A stretch of 11,989 nt of DNA. It comes from DASQEH01 sp035633755 (lineage in GTDB: Bacteria > Actinomycetota > Actinomycetes > Propionibacteriales > Nocardioidaceae). Position numbers and translations under genes: made by a program. Numbering within the stretch: position 1 is the stretch's first letter; each line of letters begins with the position of its first letter. The stretch lies in the NCBI GenBank assembly GCA_035633755.1, contig DASQEH010000180.1, positions 1 to 11,989 of the forward strand, written 5' to 3'. The notes below the pieces were generated by a model. The model had not been told where the DNA came from. It worked only from the letters and a program-made list of their open reading frames with translations, and did no database searches. Of the stretch, positions 1 to 6,296 are shown piece after piece.

Positions 1-1
1 G

Positions 2-1156
2 ATTCTCGCCACCATCCTCGACACCACGGTGGAGCCGCGTGTCGTCGAGCCTCCGGACGAGTACTGGGCGCCCGAGCCGTTGCCCAGTCAGCTGACGCTG
101 CTGCAGCGCGGAGTCGCGGCGGCGGCTGCTCAACCATCTGAGGCTCTGCGGCTCCTGCCGAGGACTCTGCCGCACCTGGCGGACCTCCCGGGGGCGTCGC
201 TGATCCCCGGCGCCCAGCTGGTCAGTGACCTCGCGGACGGCCTCGTCAAGCTAGCCACGGACGGTGCGCAGGGCCGGACTGCAGCACACCGCACCGTCGC
301 AACCCCGGCGACTCCGCTCAACAAGGCGATCACCCCCCACCGTCGCTTTGCCTACGGCTCGCTGCCGCTGAGCGAGATCAAGACGGTCAAGAACGCCATG
401 TCCATGACGGTGAACGACGTCGTCATGGCGCTGTGTACGAGCGCGCTGCGCCGTTGGCTGCTGGACCATGACGGGCTCCCCGACACGCCTATCGTCATCG
501 CAGTGCCGGTGTCGGTGCGATCTGAGGACGACGCCGACCGGCCGGCGTCGGAGGCTGCCGGTGCAGACCCCGCCGCGGGAGCCGCCTCATCCAATGCAGG
601 CCTCGAGGCGTCGTCGGGTGCACCCACCGTGCCGTCGGCCGGCAACCAGGTCTCGGTGATGCTCGCCGAGATGCCGACGCACCTCGCCGATCCTCTCGAA
701 CGGCTCGAGGCCGTCCGGCTGGCGATGGCAGAGGCGAAGGAGCACTTCGAGGCGCTCCCCGCCACAGTCCTGCAGGACATCGTGTCGGTGGTCCCGACGG
801 CGCTCGCCGGGTTGGCGACCCGCGCCGCCTTCGCCATGGTCACCGCGGCGGGGTTTCCGTTCAACCTGTTCATCTCGAACGTGCCCGGGCCGCAGGAACC
901 GCTGTACGTCGGTGGCGCCAAGGTCCTTGGCATCTATCCCGCGTCGGCCATCACCGATGCGACGGGGGCGCTCAACATCACCCTCTTCTCGTACGACGGT
1001 GCGCTGGACTTCGGGCTCATCGCCTGTCGGGAGATCGTTCCCGACGTGCAGAACCTCATCGGCTACTTGCGGGATGCGCTGGACGAGCTGCTCGCCGTGA
1101 CGACGGGCAAGCACGTTGCCGACCGTCCCGTGGACCATCCGGCCGTGCCCGACTGA
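2..1156 (+). CDS. Wax ester synthase/diacylglycerol acyltransferase (WS/DGAT), C-terminal part
   Basis: The gene enters from the left edge. The frame is open from base 2, so the GTG at 29 is probably an internal valine. The first residues (ILATILD) match the stretch just after the catalytic HHxxxDG motif of this family, so that motif should lie outside the window. The rest is the WS/DGAT C-terminal domain (DUF1298): PLN near 475-490 ms of the family map to PLNKAITPHRRFAYG here, then NDVVMAL, VPVSVR, GNQVSVML, SNVPGPQEPLYVGG and a C-terminal NITLFSYDG. These enzymes join fatty acyl-CoA to long-chain alcohols or diacylglycerol to make storage lipid at the inner membrane face. An unusual Ala/Ser/Pro-rich stretch of about 39 residues (524-640) sits between VPVSVR and GNQV, where relatives usually have only a few residues. 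Substrate cannot be told from sequence. The family is secure. Confidence 0.9.
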   Translation: MLATILDTTVEPRVVEPPDEYWAPEPLPSQLTLLQRGVAAAAAQPSEALRLLPRTLPHLADLPGASLIPGAQLVSDLADGLVKLATDGAQGRTAAHRTVATPATPLNKAITPHRRFAYGSLPLSEIKTVKNAMSMTVNDVVMALCTSALRRWLLDHDGLPDTPIVIAVPVSVRSEDDADRPASEAAGADPAAGAASSNAGLEASSGAPTVPSAGNQVSVMLAEMPTHLADPLERLEAVRLAMAEAKEHFEALPATVLQDIVSVVPTALAGLATRAAFAMVTAAGFPFNLFISNVPGPQEPLYVGGAKVLGIYPASAITDATGALNITLFSYDGALDFGLIACREIVPDVQNLIGYLRDALDELLAVTTGKHVADRPVDHPAVPD

Positions 1157-1176
1157 CCTGGCTCCAACCATCCGGC

Positions 1177-1237
1177 CCATCGCCCGGGTCCGCTCGATCC
1201 AGCTCACCACCGCAGGCCTGCAGCGCAAGGGCGATGG
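1177..1237. terminator. Hairpin between convergent genes
   Basis: CCATCGCCC at 1177-1185 is the exact reverse complement of GGGCGATGG at 1229-1237, giving a 9-bp stem with a 43-nt loop. The loop holds a further palindrome, GCAGGCCTGC (1212-1221). The element fills most of the gap between the WS/DGAT stop (1156) and the hydrolase stop (1238-1240), so it could serve both strands. There is no T-tract on either side, which is common in actinobacteria but leaves function unproven. Confidence 0.4.
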
Positions 1238-2155
1238 CTAGCGGTGGCGGTGAGCGGCGAACTTCGCCCGAGCTGCGGTGCGCACTATCGCGTCCGCGAA
1301 CAGTGGCCACAGCGCCTGCGGCAAGTCGTGTCCCATTCCCGGAACCACCAGCAGCTCGGCACCCGGGACGGCCGCTGCGGTGGCTCGTCCACCCGACACG
1401 TGGACGAGCCGGTCGGCGAGACCATGGATGACCAGAGCCGGCACGTCGAGCCGTCGCAGTGCCTCAGTGCGGTCGGGCTGGGCAAGCACTGCCTGCATCT
1501 GCCGGACGACCCCCGCAGTACTGCGGCCACGGTCGAACGTCTCGGCCGCGCGGGAGCGGATCTCGTCGCCCGAGGTGGGATACGCCGGGGACCCGATGAT
1601 GCTCCAGGTCCGCGCCGACTGGGCGATCGCCTCTTCGCGTGTACGAGGAGGTCGGGCGAGCAGGATCGGGAGCAGACGTGGATCTTGCCATCCAACGGTT
1701 CTGCGACCGGTCGTGGACATGATCGACACCAGCGACAACACCCGGGCCGGATGCTCGATGGCGAGCGTCTGAGCGATCATCCCGCCCATCGACGCTCCGG
1801 TGACATGGACCTGCGCCAGCCCCAGGTGGTCGAGCAGCCCCACCGCATCGCCGGCCATGTCGCTGAGCGTGTACGGCGGAGGTGCCCCGACGCGCGCGAA
1901 CCCTGTCACGACGCCCCTGCGCGTCCCGCCCACGCCGTGCAGCTTCGTGGACTTGCCGACGTCTCGATTGTCGAAGCGCACCACGAAGAAGCCTCGTTCG
2001 GCCAGCAGCCTGCACAGGTCAGGGTGCCACCAGTTCAGGGGCCCAGCCAGCCCCATGATCAGCAGGAGGGCAGGGTGGTCACGATCGCCGAACGTGTCGT
2101 AGCACAGCTCGATGCCGTTGGGCAGGGCAGCGGTGTGCTCGATGCTCTGCTCCAT
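1238..2155 (-). CDS. Alpha/beta hydrolase
   Basis: A 305-residue protein with the alpha/beta hydrolase fold. The oxyanion region LLIMGLAGP (31-39) is followed by the nucleophile elbow G-A-S-M-G (Ser122), an acid in VIHGLADRLV (Asp248) and the histidine in PGMGHDLP (His276), so the catalytic triad looks complete. The strand FVVRFDNRDVGKS (57-69) resembles esterases of the RdmC/aclacinomycin methylesterase type, but substrate cannot be inferred. The ATG at 2155 was chosen because GAGGAG lies about 5 nt upstream. An in-frame start at 2188 would add 11 poorly conserved residues. There is no signal peptide, so it is probably cytoplasmic. It lies 51 bp downstream of modC on the same strand and could be co-transcribed with the molybdate operon, but nothing links its chemistry to molybdate. 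Confidence 0.88.
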   Translation of the reverse strand: MEQSIEHTAALPNGIELCYDTFGDRDHPALLLIMGLAGPLNWWHPDLCRLLAERGFFVVRFDNRDVGKSTKLHGVGGTRRGVVTGFARVGAPPPYTLSDMAGDAVGLLDHLGLAQVHVTGASMGGMIAQTLAIEHPARVLSLVSIMSTTGRRTVGWQDPRLLPILLARPPRTREEAIAQSARTWSIIGSPAYPTSGDEIRSRAAETFDRGRSTAGVVRQMQAVLAQPDRTEALRRLDVPALVIHGLADRLVHVSGGRATAAAVPGAELLVVPGMGHDLPQALWPLFADAIVRTAARAKFAAHRHR

Positions 2156-2206
2156 GACCGCTCCTCGCCACCGAATGATCTGGCTCATCCAGGCTAGCCG
2201 TCGCGC

Positions 2207-3256
2207 TCAGGCCGGGTAGACGGCGATCTCCGTCGCCTTGACCGAGGCCCACACCGGCGCGCCGGGGCGGAGATCCAGCCCGGCGATGCTGGTCGGGGTC
2301 ACGTCCGCGATGAGAGGTATCACCGAGCGGATCTGCACGCGCACCGCGTCGCCGTGCGGCGCCAACGACACCACCTCTCCCGGCCAGGCGTTGCGCGGGC
2401 TACCGCCCGGCCGAGAGTCGAACAGGCTCACTGCCGCGGGAGCAAAGGCTGCGAAGACATCTCCGGAGACTCGGCTCGAGACGACGAGGGCGGCGTTGTC
2501 GCCGGTTGTGATGATCCCGCCGCGAGCGCGGCCCGAGACGAGGTTGAGTCCGACCAGCGCTGCGACATGGGACGTTCGGGGATGGGCGGCCACCTCGGCA
2601 GGGGTGCCGGTCTGAACCACTGTCCCAGCGTCGACGACCACAAGGCGGTCGGCCAGCACCATCGCGTCCAAGGCAGTATGGGTCACCAGGACCGTGACGC
2701 CGGGGAAGCCGTCGAGATGTTCGCGCAGCTGAGTACGCAGGCTCATCGCGCCGGTCGCGTCCAGGGCGGCTGTCGGCTCGTCCAACAGAAGCAGGGCTGG
2801 GTCGCTGGCCAGAGCCCGAGCAATCGCCACGCGCTGAGCCTGCCCGCCGGACAGCTGGCGTGGCAGGCGGTCGGCGAGGTGATCGACACCGAGTCGGGTG
2901 AGCCACTCGAGCGCCGACGTCCGGGCGTCACGGCGTGCGGACCCTCGCGATCGTGGGCCGAAGGCCACGTTGTCGAGTGCACTGAGGTGCGGGAACAGCA
3001 GGAGGTCTTGGAACACGAAACCGGTTCGGCGCTCATGTGCCGGGACGTGAACGCCCGCGGCGCTGGCCAGGACGCGGCCGTTCAGGCTGATGTCGCCGGT
3101 GGTCACCGGCAGCAGGCCGGCGAGCACCCGAAGGATCGTCGTCTTGCCTGCACCGTTGGGACCGATGAGCCCGACGACGTCTCCGGGCAAGGCCTCGAGG
3201 TCGAAGCGCGTCGTCAGGGCTGGACGCGCGACGGTGAAGTGGGCGACCAGGCTCAC
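2207..3256 (-). CDS. modC: Molybdate ABC transporter ATP-binding protein ModC
   Basis: A 349-residue cytoplasmic ATPase that powers molybdate import through ModB. Visible motifs in order: Walker A GPNGAGKTT (32-40), Q-loop VFQD (Gln83), signature LSGGQ (135-139), Walker B LLLLDEP (155-161), D-loop AALDA (163-167), switch histidine in VTHTALDA (His193). A C-terminal TOBE/Mop region (about 280-349) ends SVKATEIAVYPA; the S-x-K-A-T-E pattern is typical of oxyanion-binding Mop modules. Length fits ModC. The start is a GTG (GTGAGC) whose first bases overlap the modB stop as GTGA; AAGGTGG lies about 4 nt upstream. It is the last mod gene of the operon. Tungstate transport cannot be excluded, because ModABC, WtpABC and TupABC specificity is hard to separate by eye. 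Confidence 0.92.
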   Translation of the reverse strand: MSLVAHFTVARPALTTRFDLEALPGDVVGLIGPNGAGKTTILRVLAGLLPVTTGDISLNGRVLASAAGVHVPAHERRTGFVFQDLLLFPHLSALDNVAFGPRSRGSARRDARTSALEWLTRLGVDHLADRLPRQLSGGQAQRVAIARALASDPALLLLDEPTAALDATGAMSLRTQLREHLDGFPGVTVLVTHTALDAMVLADRLVVVDAGTVVQTGTPAEVAAHPRTSHVAALVGLNLVSGRARGGIITTGDNAALVVSSRVSGDVFAAFAPAAVSLFDSRPGGSPRNAWPGEVVSLAPHGDAVRVQIRSVIPLIADVTPTSIAGLDLRPGAPVWASVKATEIAVYPA

Positions 3257-4065
3257 GGCGCCACCTTGCTCAGCCAGCTGTCTCGCAGCAGCGCGAGGAT
3301 GGCGATCGACACGGCGATGAGGACGAGGCTCAGCGCGATCGCGACGTCTGGATCACCCGACTGAAGCCCCAGGTAGACAGCGGTGGGCATCGTCCTGGTC
3401 GTGCCGGGGAAGCTCCCGGCGAACGTCACGGTGGCGCCGAACTCACCGAGCGCCCGCGCCCACGACAAGACGGTCCCGGACAGCACACCCGGTCCGGCAA
3501 GCGGGAGCGTCACCCGGCGGAACGTCTGCCAGCGGGTGGCACCCAGCGTCGCCGCCGCGTCGTCGAAGCGGCTGTCGGTGGCGCGGAATGTGCCTTCGAC
3601 GCTGATGACCATGAACGGCAGTGCGACGAACGTCTGGGCGATGACGACCGCGACCGTCGTGAACGGCAGGGAGATCCCGAACCAGTCATGCAACGGACCT
3701 CCGACGAGACCGTTCCGGCCAAGGGCCAGCAGCAGCGCGATGCCGCCTACGACCGGCGGCAGCACCAGGGGAAGGGTGACGAGGGCGCGCACAGCGCTCT
3801 TACCGTTGAATTCGCTGCGCGCCAGCAGCCACGCCAGCGGAATACCGAAGACCACGCAGAGCAGAGCGGAGCATGTTGTCGTCTGCAGGCTCAACCGAAG
3901 GGCCGTCGCTGCGTCACCAGAGCGGAGGTCGTCGACGACGGAGGTCCACGGCGCACGGACCACCACCGCGATGATCGGGAGGGTGAGGAACACCAGCGTG
4001 ATGACGGCGGGGATCACCAGCCCCAGCGGAGCACGGCCATGGCTGCGGGCTTTGTCGGAGCTCAC
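3253..4065 (-). CDS. modB: Molybdate ABC transporter permease ModB
   Basis: A 270-residue integral membrane protein forming the channel of the molybdate importer, presumably as a homodimer. Hydrophobic segments are visible at about 14-36, 59-82, 97-117, 134-157, 190-205 and 240-262. The cytoplasmic EAA loop that docks on ModC reads DDAAATLGATRWQTFRRV (168-185), followed by LPLAGPGVLSG. The later stretch ALGEFGATVTFAG (205-217) is a ModB hallmark. It starts with GTG (GTGAGC) overlapping the modA stop by GTGA. The bases just upstream on the coding strand are pyrimidine- and C-rich with no Shine-Dalgarno, so translation probably depends on ribosomes finishing modA. Length is slightly above the enterobacterial ModB. 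Confidence 0.93.
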   Translation of the reverse strand: MSSDKARSHGRAPLGLVIPAVITLVFLTLPIIAVVVRAPWTSVVDDLRSGDAATALRLSLQTTTCSALLCVVFGIPLAWLLARSEFNGKSAVRALVTLPLVLPPVVGGIALLLALGRNGLVGGPLHDWFGISLPFTTVAVVIAQTFVALPFMVISVEGTFRATDSRFDDAAATLGATRWQTFRRVTLPLAGPGVLSGTVLSWARALGEFGATVTFAGSFPGTTRTMPTAVYLGLQSGDPDVAIALSLVLIAVSIAILALLRDSWLSKVAP

Positions 4066-4814
4066 GGGGGAAGGAAGCCGGCCGAGGCGAGCAGGTCCTG
4101 TCCCGCTTCGGACTCCACCAGAGAGGCCCAGTCCGAAGCCAGGTCGGCGTTCTGGCTGTCTCTCACGACGCTCATGTAGTACGGCGTCACCTCGTTGAGC
4201 GAGCGGGGGATGTCTACGCGCGTGACGTCGGTTCCAGCGGTCTGAGCATCGGTGACGTAGACGATTCCGGCGTCCACTTCACCGAGGGTCACTTTGGACA
4301 GGACTGCCGTGGCTTTGTCCTCGAGTGACACCGGCCTGGTGGTGATCCCCGCGTCCCGAAGTATCCGGGCTGCCACTGCGCCGCAGGGAGCTGACGGGTC
4401 GCACACGACGAAGTCCGTGCCGTTGAGGTCATCGATGTCCTCGATCGCGGCGGGGTTGCGCTCGGGAGTGACAATCGCCATCGTGTTGGCGGCGAAAGGA
4501 ACCGGCCGCTCGGCGTTCATATCGGCATCCACCAGGATCTGCATGCTTGGCTGGTCTGCTGTGGCAAGGACGTCGGCAGGAGCCCCGGATCGAATCTGTG
4601 TCGCCAAGGTCGTGCTCGAGTCGAACGACAGGGCCACGTCGACACCCTCGTGGTCTCGTTCGAACTGGGTCTCCAGCTCGGTGAAGACGGACGTGAGTGA
4701 CGAGGCCGCGAAGACGTTGAGGGTGGCCTCATCGGCGCTGTCCGTGCCACCACTGCAGGCGGTGGCTGTTGCGACTAGGGCGGTCAGGCAAAGGCCCAGC
4801 AGCCGTCGGCTCAC
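4062..4814 (-). CDS. modA: Molybdate-binding lipoprotein ModA
   Basis: A 250-residue extracytoplasmic binding protein delivering molybdate to ModB. The N-terminus is a lipoprotein signal: Arg-Arg at 3-4, a hydrophobic core, then Cys20 followed by SGGTDSADE. The lipobox (A-T-A-C) is weak at the -3 position but acceptable for actinobacteria. The mature part starts with LNVFAASSLTSVF, where the serines match family oxyanion ligands, then SFDSSTTLATQ (63-73), GAPADVLATAD (78-87), DPSAPCG (139-145) and DAGIVYVTDA (181-190), whose Tyr186 matches a ModA ligand position. The GTG at 4814 was chosen because it places the signal peptide at the N-terminus and overlaps the regulator stop as GTGA, with GAGGTG about 6 nt upstream. 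A longer reading back to 4940 would put 42 basic residues before the signal and overlap the regulator. Confidence 0.92.
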   Translation of the reverse strand: MSRRLLGLCLTALVATATACSGGTDSADEATLNVFAASSLTSVFTELETQFERDHEGVDVALSFDSSTTLATQIRSGAPADVLATADQPSMQILVDADMNAERPVPFAANTMAIVTPERNPAAIEDIDDLNGTDFVVCDPSAPCGAVAARILRDAGITTRPVSLEDKATAVLSKVTLGEVDAGIVYVTDAQTAGTDVTRVDIPRSLNEVTPYYMSVVRDSQNADLASDWASLVESEAGQDLLASAGFLPP

Positions 4815-5212
4815 CGGGGCACCTCGACGACCACATTGGTCGCTTTGATCGAGGCCACGGCGACAATGCCGACCTCGAGGCCGAGGGAGTCTGCTGCCTC
4901 GCGGCTCATCAGCGAGACGACGCGGTAGGGCCCGCAGCACATCTCGACCTGGGCCATCACCGTGTCACGCGTGACGGCGGTGACGATTCCGCGCAGGGAG
5001 TTTCGCGCGCTGACGCGTGTCGCCGAGTCGGCCCCCGGGGTCGCGGTCTCGGCTTCGGACTGTGCGAGCGCCGCAAGTTCCGTCCCCTCGATTCCTGCGT
5101 ACCCGTCGTCCGTGGACGTCAGGCGGTAGCGCCCGGAGTCGGCCCAGCGCCGCAGGGTGTCCTTGCTCACCCCGAGAAGACGGGCGGCATCGGCGAGGCG
5201 ATACGTCGGCAT
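4811..5212 (-). CDS. HTH + Mop (TOBE) molybdate-responsive regulator
   Basis: A 133-residue protein in two parts. Residues 3-42 (YRLADAARLLGVSKDTLRRW...) are a MerR/excisionase-type helix-turn-helix. Residues 66-131 are one Mop/TOBE module, with NSLRGIV, SREAADSLGL and SIKATNVVVEVP, the fold that binds molybdate in molbindins and ModE. It is the first gene of the mod operon and overlaps modA by GTGA, so I infer a functional analogue of ModE that senses cellular molybdate and controls its own operon. Classical ModE has a different winged-helix DNA-binding domain and two Mop modules. The start could be ATG 5212 or ATG 5221; neither has a clear Shine-Dalgarno. Candidate operators lie just upstream (5228-5269). 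Direction of regulation is unknown. Confidence 0.85.
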   Translation of the reverse strand: MPTYRLADAARLLGVSKDTLRRWADSGRYRLTSTDDGYAGIEGTELAALAQSEAETATPGADSATRVSARNSLRGIVTAVTRDTVMAQVEMCCGPYRVVSLMSREAADSLGLEVGIVAVASIKATNVVVEVPR

Positions 5213-5227
5213 GCGCACCATGGTAGG

Positions 5228-5269
5228 CGCAGATGCGGGCGTAAGTGCCTCTACTGACCGCATATGCGG
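5228..5269. promoter_or_regulatory. Candidate operator: two phased palindromic repeats
   Basis: CGCATATGCG at 5259-5268 is a perfect palindrome (12 bp, 5258-5269, when the flanking C/G is included). CGCAGATGCG at 5228-5237 differs by one base. Their starts are 31 bp apart, close to three turns of B-DNA. A third ATGCG lies at 5211-5215, overlapping the regulator start. The position, 16-57 bp before the first mod gene, is where a promoter and operator would be. I infer binding by the regulator encoded at 4811-5212; no experimental motif is known to me. Confidence 0.5.
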
Positions 5270-5470
5270 AGGAAGACCGTGAAGCCACCGCGGCAGGGCT
5301 CGCTGCACCAACGGCGATGCGGTGTGCCTCGGGGCAACCACAGGTGCGGTGGCCCGGATCAGACGCGGAGCTGGCGGCCGTGGTCGAGGGTGACTGTCTC
5401 GGAGGTGGCGAACGGGAACCGCGGAGCGAACTGCCGGAAGGCCGCCGGAGGCAGTGCATGTGTCAGCGGG
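5270..5470. other. Non-coding stretch between the mod operon and the DUF4245 gene
   Basis: About 200 bp lie between the candidate mod operator and the promoter-like box of the DUF4245 gene. Reading frames cross it on both strands, but none shows a recognisable protein, a good ribosome binding site or a conserved motif. I see no RNA gene, riboswitch or clear terminator. A molybdenum cofactor riboswitch was considered, but I could not recognise one. Confidence 0.4.
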
Positions 5471-5476
5471 GACAAT
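5471..5476 (+). promoter_or_regulatory. Possible -10 box of the DUF4245 gene
   Basis: GACAAT ends 6 nt before the GTG at 5483, the spacing expected if transcription starts at the start codon (leaderless mRNA). It matches TANNNT in all but the first base. No convincing -35 box is visible. Confidence 0.3.
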
Positions 5477-5482
5477 GAAGGG

Positions 5483-6022
5483 GTGAGCGAGGCTCGGAGG
5501 GGGTACCAGCGCAGCGCCGGCGGACTTGCCGGTGCCATCGTCATGTCACTGCTGCTGATCTCGGCCATCTGGGCCCTGAGGCAGATCTCGGGTGGTGAGG
5601 CAGCTGACCCGGCGCCGACGATCGACTACACGCAGTCCCTGACCGAAGCGCGACGAAACGCCTCGTTCGAAGTCCTTGCACCGGAAGTGGTGCCCCCGGG
5701 CTGGCGCGCAACGACGGCGAGGTGGGAGGTCGAGGGCGACCGGGAGGTATGGCACCTGGGGTTCGTCATCGACGGGGATACGGACTACGTCGGTCTGGAC
5801 CAGCGGACCGAGCCGGAGAAGGACGCGTTACGTGCCACCACGCCGGCCGACCAGCCGAAGGCCACGGTCAGCGTCGGGGGAGTGACGTGGAAGACGTTCA
5901 CGACCAGCGATGAGGACGAGTCAGCGTTGGTACTGCCTCAGGACGGCGTCACCACCATCGTCAGCGGAACAGCGAGCGAGACGGTGCTACGCGGCTTCGC
6001 CGAGAGTCTGTCGCCGGAGTAG
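5483..6022 (+). CDS. DUF4245 family membrane-anchored protein
   Basis: A 179-residue protein. Residues 13-35 (GGLAGAIVMSLLLISAIWALRQI) form one N-terminal membrane anchor after a basic tail, and about 140 residues should lie outside the membrane. Recognisable DUF4245 features are DYTQSL (48-53), APEVVPPGWRATTARWE (66-82), the W-H-L-G-F stretch (90-94), GLDQ (104-107) and the C-terminal VSGTASE. The function of the family is unknown. The GTG at 5483 gives the usual N-terminus; the frame stays open upstream to 5264 but encodes nothing recognisable there. It ends 13 bp before the convergent xseB stop. From memory, DUF4245 genes are often found beside xseA/xseB in actinobacteria, so this placement looks ancestral. 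Confidence 0.82.
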   Translation: MSEARRGYQRSAGGLAGAIVMSLLLISAIWALRQISGGEAADPAPTIDYTQSLTEARRNASFEVLAPEVVPPGWRATTARWEVEGDREVWHLGFVIDGDTDYVGLDQRTEPEKDALRATTPADQPKATVSVGGVTWKTFTTSDEDESALVLPQDGVTTIVSGTASETVLRGFAESLSPE

Positions 6023-6029
6023 GAACGCA

Positions 6030-6044
6030 GCCCAGTCATTGGGC
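6030..6044. terminator. Short hairpin between DUF4245 gene and xseB
   Basis: GCCCA (6030-6034) and TGGGC (6040-6044) can form a 5-bp stem with a 5-nt loop in the 13-bp gap between two convergent stop codons, running into the xseB end. It is short and has no T-tract, so it is a weak candidate for a shared terminator. Confidence 0.22.
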
Positions 6045-6296
6045 GTCGCCTGCGACCGGTCCGTCGGCACCGGGCCCGTCCAGGTTCGGTCCGTTGCGGT
6101 CGTCGGTACGGGCGTCCATGACGGCATCGAGCCGAGCCCGGGCCCCGTCGAGCCAGCGTTGGCAGATCTGCGCCAGTTCCTCCCCTCGCTCCCACAGCTC
6201 GATGGACTCCTGCAGTGAGGTGCCGCCCGTCTCGAGTCTCTGCACGACCGCGATGAGTTCGTCTCGGGCGTCTTCGTAGGACAGGGGATCAGCCAT
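6036..6296 (-). CDS. xseB: Exodeoxyribonuclease VII small subunit
   Basis: An 86-residue cytoplasmic protein. The conserved core SYEDARDELIAVVQRLETGG (6-25), then the family hallmark SLQESIELWERGEEL (27-41) and the helix AQICQRWLDGAR, clearly identify XseB, which forms helical hairpins that assemble on XseA in the nuclease degrading single-stranded DNA. Gly- and Asp-rich residues 66-86 form a disordered tail. Two adjacent ATGs (6299 and 6296) are possible; the second is better spaced from GGGAG and is used here. The start overlaps the xseA stop by a few bases, so the subunits are probably translationally coupled. Confidence 0.93.
   Translation of the reverse strand: MADPLSYEDARDELIAVVQRLETGGTSLQESIELWERGEELAQICQRWLDGARARLDAVMDARTDDRNGPNLDGPGADGPVAGDAQ

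Noticed and set aside
587..1228. Minus-strand open frame opposite the WS/DGAT gene
   Set aside because: Arg- and Gly-rich translation without motifs; shadow of the acyltransferase.
1244..2197. Long plus-strand open frame of 317 codons opposite the hydrolase
   Set aside because: It mirrors a convincing hydrolase with full catalytic motifs on the other strand; its own translation has no recognisable motif and is the normal consequence of high-GC codon use.
2354..3364. Plus-strand open frame of 336 codons opposite modC
   Set aside because: The antisense frame has no domain pattern, while the minus strand encodes a textbook ABC ATPase.
4815..4940. N-terminal extension of ModA by 42 residues
   Set aside because: It would place basic residues ahead of the lipoprotein signal and lies wholly inside the regulator gene; GTG 4814 is a far better start.
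5245..5478. Small plus-strand open frame just before the DUF4245 gene
   Set aside because: It crosses the candidate mod operator and the DUF4245 promoter region, lacks a good ribosome binding site, and matches nothing I recognise.
5222..5482. Molybdenum cofactor riboswitch or small RNA
   Set aside because: Considered because of the mod operon, but no recognisable conserved core or long paired stems were found by eye; a covariance-model search would decide.
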